The translations under genes and the position numbers were made by a program. A DNA stretch of 64,000 nt from Polydactylus sextarius (Eukaryota > Chordata > Actinopteri > Polynemidae): the NCBI GenBank assembly GCA_016801845.1, contig CM028913.1, forward strand, positions 2,020,501 through 2,084,500, in the 5' to 3' direction. The notes below the pieces were generated by a model. The model had not been told where the DNA came from and did not search any database. It was given only the letters and a program-made list of their open reading frames with translations. The stretch's first letter is position 1, and every line of letters starts with the position of its first letter. Positions 62,020 to 64,000 of the stretch are shown in pieces.

Positions 62020-62190
62020 TACACACATGCACACACTTGTACTTCAGTCTTTGTAGGGACAGTCATCGATATAATGTATTCCCCAGCCCTTTAACCTAAA
62101 CTTAACCCTCATAATGCAATACCTAACCCCAACCTACTCTATTCTGACCCCAACATTACAAGTACACACACAGACACACACACACCACCC
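62020..62190 (+). repeat. degenerate telomere-like tract with CA flanks
   Basis: ACACACATGCACACACTTGTAC leads into CAGTCTTTGTAGGGACAGTCATCGATATAATG, then a degenerate (CCCTAA)n-like run (CCCTTTAACCTAAACTTAACCC, ATACCTAACCCCAACC), closing with ACACACACAGACACACACACACC. From memory, fish genomes carry many copies of a 'GTCTTTGTGAGGACC...CATTGACATAATGCATTCCCTAGCCC...TAACCCTAACC' repeat next to CA tracts. This looks like a decayed copy rather than a true interstitial telomere. Confidence 0.65.
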
Positions 62191-62689
62191 TATGAAGTGT
62201 GCCATGACCCTGTGAATGTTTAACATATACAGTACATATGTATTTAAGACTTTAAGGCATTTGGACCCAAAGAAGAAGAATTACAGAATTCCTGTGTTTT
62301 TGAAGCACAGTGTTATTGTGTGTTTGGATATTGCTGCTGTGGCATATGTCCCCACATCACTTTGTGAATAAAGATAAACACTGGCTTTGAGACGGCACAT
62401 TTCATAAACAGATTAGCCTTCAGCGCAACACATTTGCTGGCTGAGTGCATTCCTCTCAACCCGTCATCATACAAATATTCTGTTGAAGGTTAAAAATCAA
62501 GCTGTCACAATAAAATGTCAGCATGTCTTTTCTCAGAAAAAACATGTTTGATTCAGAAAGATGATTTCTTAAAAAGTCTTGCCACTATGGAAAAACAACC
62601 GTTTGTATCACACTTTGCCACAACTAATGGCACTCTAATAGACTGTAGGTCTGCTCTCAGTAAGAATGCAATTATACAAATTGGAGAGC

Positions 62690-62691
<2 letters not shown>
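62191..62691. other. no gene seen
   Basis: AT-rich spacer with no recognised feature. Confidence 0.55.

Positions 62692-62752
<61 letters not shown>
62692..62752. repeat. (GT)30 microsatellite
   Basis: About thirty uninterrupted GT units. Open frames across it are only its translation (Val-Cys or Thr-His runs). Confidence 0.97.
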
Positions 62753-62754
<2 letters not shown>

Positions 62755-62793
62755 ATATACATGTATTTGTAAACAGAAGAAGCACCATGTAAG

Positions 62794-62895
62794 AAAAAAG
62801 TATGAATCACAACTCCCTGTCAGAACTTTCAGAATAGAAAGGGCTTTTATATTGAAAATAAACAACAAAACCAAATCCTAATCTGTGGCTATGCC
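62794..62895 (+). repeat. local direct repeat, copy A
   Basis: Shares AAAGTATGAATCACAACTCC, CTGTCAGAACTTTCAGAA, CTTTTATATTGAAAATAAACAAC and GGCTATGCC-type sequence with copy B at 63598-63725, in the same orientation and about 0.8 kb apart. Confidence 0.75.
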
Positions 62896-62980
62896 AATGA
62901 ATCAGATAATAAATATCTTTCTTTCAGACTTTTTTACAAAACAAGGTTATTATTGCAGCTCAATATATTTTGTATGTACT

Positions 62981-63037
<57 letters not shown>

Positions 63038-63597
63038 AAAATAATAAATAAAATCAGTGTCCAATCAAGATTCAGACACAATATGAACTACACAGCAATC
63101 TGCTTGGTTCTGTCAAAAAAATTCTTCAGAAGCCCAATTCAGAGTTCGCTGTAAGTGATGTGCCTTTAACGGGATTCCGGAAAACGGTGAGCCGACTGAT
63201 GTAGCTCATGTCTGCGGCAGTAGATTGACCAAGAGCACCAGTCAGGGCCATAGGTTTATACAGGTAGAACGGTGTTGACCAGACAGAATGAAAATGAAAC
63301 AAAAGGCATTGTTCAGACAGGGGCAGTACACAGGAAAGGTAAGGTCCAGGAATGGGGTGGACCAAGGTATGAAGGCCCTGGAGCTGGCTAGCAGGAGTAC
63401 CTTAGCATGAGGTAGGAAAGGCGGCTATAGGTTGCAGCTAACAAAAGACACCTCAGCATGGGGTTGTTGCTCCCAGACCAGGTGGGGGGTAAGGGGGAGT
63501 TCAGGAAGGGTTGGGGTAACATGTATCTGTTAATTGACATTTCTGCTAGTCTCTGTCTTCCTAGCTCAAGTTTGTATCTTTCCTTTGTCAGTTGAGG
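62896..63597. other. spacer between local direct repeats
   Basis: Contains the (AT)n microsatellite at 62984-63034 and a better balanced part (63130-63600) with the loosely repeated phrases TACCTTAGCATGAGGTAGG and CACCTCAGCATGGGGTTG. I recognise no protein or transposon in it. Confidence 0.5.
62984..63034. repeat. (AT)25 microsatellite
   Basis: About 25 uninterrupted AT units, 230 bp after the (GT)30 tract. Confidence 0.97.
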
Positions 63598-63725
63598 AAA
63601 ATAAAATATGAAACGCAACTTTCTGTCAGAACTTTCAGAAAAAAAATTTGGTGTATTTAAAAATAAACATGAATTTTACTTTTAAAATAAACAACCAAAT
63701 TTGGTCCTATTCAGTGGTCATGCCT
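63598..63725 (+). repeat. local direct repeat, copy B
   Basis: Carries AAAATATGAAACGCAACTTT, CTGTCAGAACTTTCAGAA, CTTTTAAAATAAACAACC and GGTCATGCC, matching copy A in order. It has about 25-30 extra AT-rich bases in the middle. Confidence 0.75.
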
Positions 63726-63769
63726 GTAGAATGTGTCATCATGCAGATGGTTGTGAAGAGTGACTCACC

Positions 63770-64000
63770 TTAAAAATGATGCAGAATGGTTGAATGGGCT
63801 TTGGATCCTTGTTCTGTGATGTGACATATACATAATAAAATGTTGGTTGGATGTGTAATACCTCAGAAGCTTCATAAAAACCTCTCTCAGAAAGATATTT
63901 TAGGGTGGGGGTTTTAAATGCACAGTTTTGCAGCTATTTGACATCTTTTCAGGCTTAACTGGCAACCTCATTATAAAATGCAAGCACTTGACACTGATTG
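63770..64000. mobile_element. TTAA-type MITE, second copy, cut by window end
   Basis: TTAA at 63770-63773 is followed by a decayed end and then ATGGTTGAAT, GGATCC, AAAATGTTGGTTGGATGTGT, CTCAGAAGCTTC, AAAGATATTTTAG and CAGGCTTAACTGGCAACCTC. All match, in order, the reverse complement of the right half of the element at 44247-44766. It runs off the window. Its terminus differs from AGGTGACAGA at several positions, so this copy looks older. Confidence 0.85.

Noticed and set aside
62020..62190. Interstitial telomere repeat
   Set aside because: Units are too irregular (CCCTTTAACC, AACCCC) and the flanks match a common fish repeat next to CA tracts.
62515..62874. Open frames of 79-85 codons across the (GT)n tract
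   Set aside because: They are translations of the dinucleotide repeat in both strands.
62885..63154. 89-codon plus-strand frame with Tyr-Ile run
   Set aside because: The run is the (AT)n microsatellite translated.

Overview
The window looks like non-coding DNA from a ray-finned (teleost) fish, probably a spiny-rayed species. The DNA is AT-rich by eye, carries long (CA)n, (TA)n and (GT)n microsatellites, has no open frame longer than 136 codons, and shows a typical fish repeat mixture: APE-type LINE pieces with FADD reverse-transcriptase motifs, a Tc1/mariner fossil, a BED-finger hAT element, a TTAA-target MITE, tRNA-like SINE pieces and other short interspersed repeats. I found no complete gene, no confident tRNA or rRNA gene, no CRISPR array, and nothing suggesting a bacterial or viral genome. 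It reads as a gene desert or a very large intron.

Layout. 1-6.5 kb: a 62-bp near-perfect palindrome, an inverted pair of short interspersed repeats, several hairpins and a (TA)n tract. 6.5-20.7 kb: mostly unique AT-rich DNA with a small LINE reverse-transcriptase scrap and a tRNA-like SINE fragment. 20.7-27.1 kb: a decayed Tc1 transposase, an internally deleted LINE derivative, and two minus-strand LINE reverse-transcriptase remnants. 27-39 kb: mostly unique sequence, a degraded DNA transposon, a 136-bp-period tandem repeat carrying estrogen-response-element-like palindromes, a CpG-containing repeat-like island, and a plus-strand LINE remnant. 39-50 kb: a clean 512-bp TTAA-flanked MITE, a CTCF-like core, a reverse-oriented SINE-like repeat, one copy of a GC-rich MITE, and one exon-like open stretch on the minus strand that I cannot name. 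50-64 kb: microsatellites, a LINE derivative split by a second copy of the GC-rich MITE, a 1,003-bp hAT element with perfect 8-bp target duplications, a telomere-like degenerate tract, an adjacent (GT)30/(AT)25 pair inside a local duplication, and a second TTAA-type MITE cut by the window end.

The parts do not form a pathway or operon; they record successive transposon activity. The most informative piece is 57.0-57.95 kb: the related LINE copy at 23.5-24.2 kb supplies the empty site, so the MITE's ends and its 3-bp target duplication can be read directly, and both LINE copies share the same internal deletion, which suggests a mobilised non-autonomous derivative. No obvious undescribed system is visible. 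The strongest leads for something functional are the exon-like stretch at 49.4-49.6 kb and a few candidate conserved non-coding blocks; both are unproven.
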